The notes under the pieces were generated by a model. It saw nothing but the letters and a program-made list of their open reading frames with translations, did not search any database and was not told where the DNA came from. The position numbers and the translations under genes were made by a program. DNA of 17,154 bases from Collybiopsis luxurians FD-317 M1 (lineage: Eukaryota; Basidiomycota; Agaricomycetes; Agaricales; Omphalotaceae): the NCBI GenBank assembly GCA_000827265.1, contig KN834869.1, forward strand, positions 104,149 to 121,302, read 5' to 3'. Below, piece after piece: positions 16,868 through 17,154 of the stretch; the stretch's first letter is position 1, and every line of letters starts with the position of its first letter.

Positions 16868-17154
16868 TCCTTCCTTCACTCTAACTCTGACTCTCTTCCA
16901 TCTTCTCCCCCTCTCTCACCCTTATCCAGCTCCAGCCCCTTCTCACTCTCACCCTTACCTTGCCCCTCCTAACCCTGGCCCTCCTCACCCTCATCCTGCC
17001 CCTCCTCATCCTCACCCTCCTCACCCTGCCCCTCCTCACCCTCCTAACCCTGACCCTGACCCTCCTCTCCCTCATTCTGCCCCTCCTCATCCTCACCCTC
17101 CTCACCCTCACCCTCACCCTCCTCCTCACCCTCATCCTCACCCTCCTCACCCTC
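16868..17154. repeat. Pyrimidine-rich hexamer satellite (CCTCAC/CCTGAC/CCTCAT type)
   Basis: Almost purely C/T on the plus strand apart from one A or G per unit, with 3- and 6-bp periodicity that becomes more regular towards the right edge. It contains two telomere-like CCTAACCCT segments (16968-16976 and 17043-17051). The minus strand is G-rich and could form G-quadruplexes. The array continues past the window. Confidence 0.85.

Noticed and set aside
16881..17150. Arg-rich minus-strand ORF of 89 codons
   Set aside because: It is a translation of the hexamer satellite; its composition follows from the repeat.
17043..17154. True telomere at the right end
   Set aside because: Orientation is wrong for a right-hand end, and perfect CCCTAA arrays are absent.

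Overview
The window looks like nuclear DNA of a basidiomycete fungus, most likely a mushroom-type (Agaricomycete) species. The genes are split by many GT-AG introns of about 40-75 bp, often with CTAAC- or CTGAC-like branch sites. They encode families that I recall as typical of such genomes: WD40 proteins with a C-terminal membrane helix, XPG/GEN1-like nucleases, AAA-ATPase-like proteins, 4CXXC (zf-4CXXC_R1-type) zinc fingers, and an uncharacterised 'GRGGYNL' domain protein. No database search was possible, so family calls rest on motifs recognised by eye.

Layout: 1-153 a partial exon (-); 538-1233 a degenerate tandem coding repeat (-); 1694-2549 the GRGGYNL-domain gene (-); 2809-4867 the WD40/membrane gene (+); 5149-7018 the XPG/GEN1-like gene (-); 7085-7842 repeats, including a palindromic MITE-like element; 7883-9159 a nine-exon RING-like gene with two microexons (-); 9160-11353 mostly decayed sequence with a Cys-pair exon at 10038-10253 (-); 11354-13645 a Ser/Pro-rich 4CXXC zinc-finger gene (+); 14122-14814 an unrecognised coiled-coil gene (+); 15039-15983 an AAA-ATPase-like gene (-); 16671-17154 short-unit repeats ending in a pyrimidine-rich hexamer satellite. 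There is no operon-like organisation and no evident shared pathway.

The most striking property is the mode of decay. After splicing by canonical sites, several genes stay in one frame over many exons, yet carry in-frame stop codons. These are nearly all TGA, and several fall where the family has, or plausibly has, arginine (CGA codon). CpG is strongly depleted: 6 CpG by hand count in 4201-4860, where base composition predicts nearly 30. The simplest reading is recent gene death by CpG-to-TpG transitions in methylated DNA, with few indels. UGA readthrough cannot be excluded from sequence alone.
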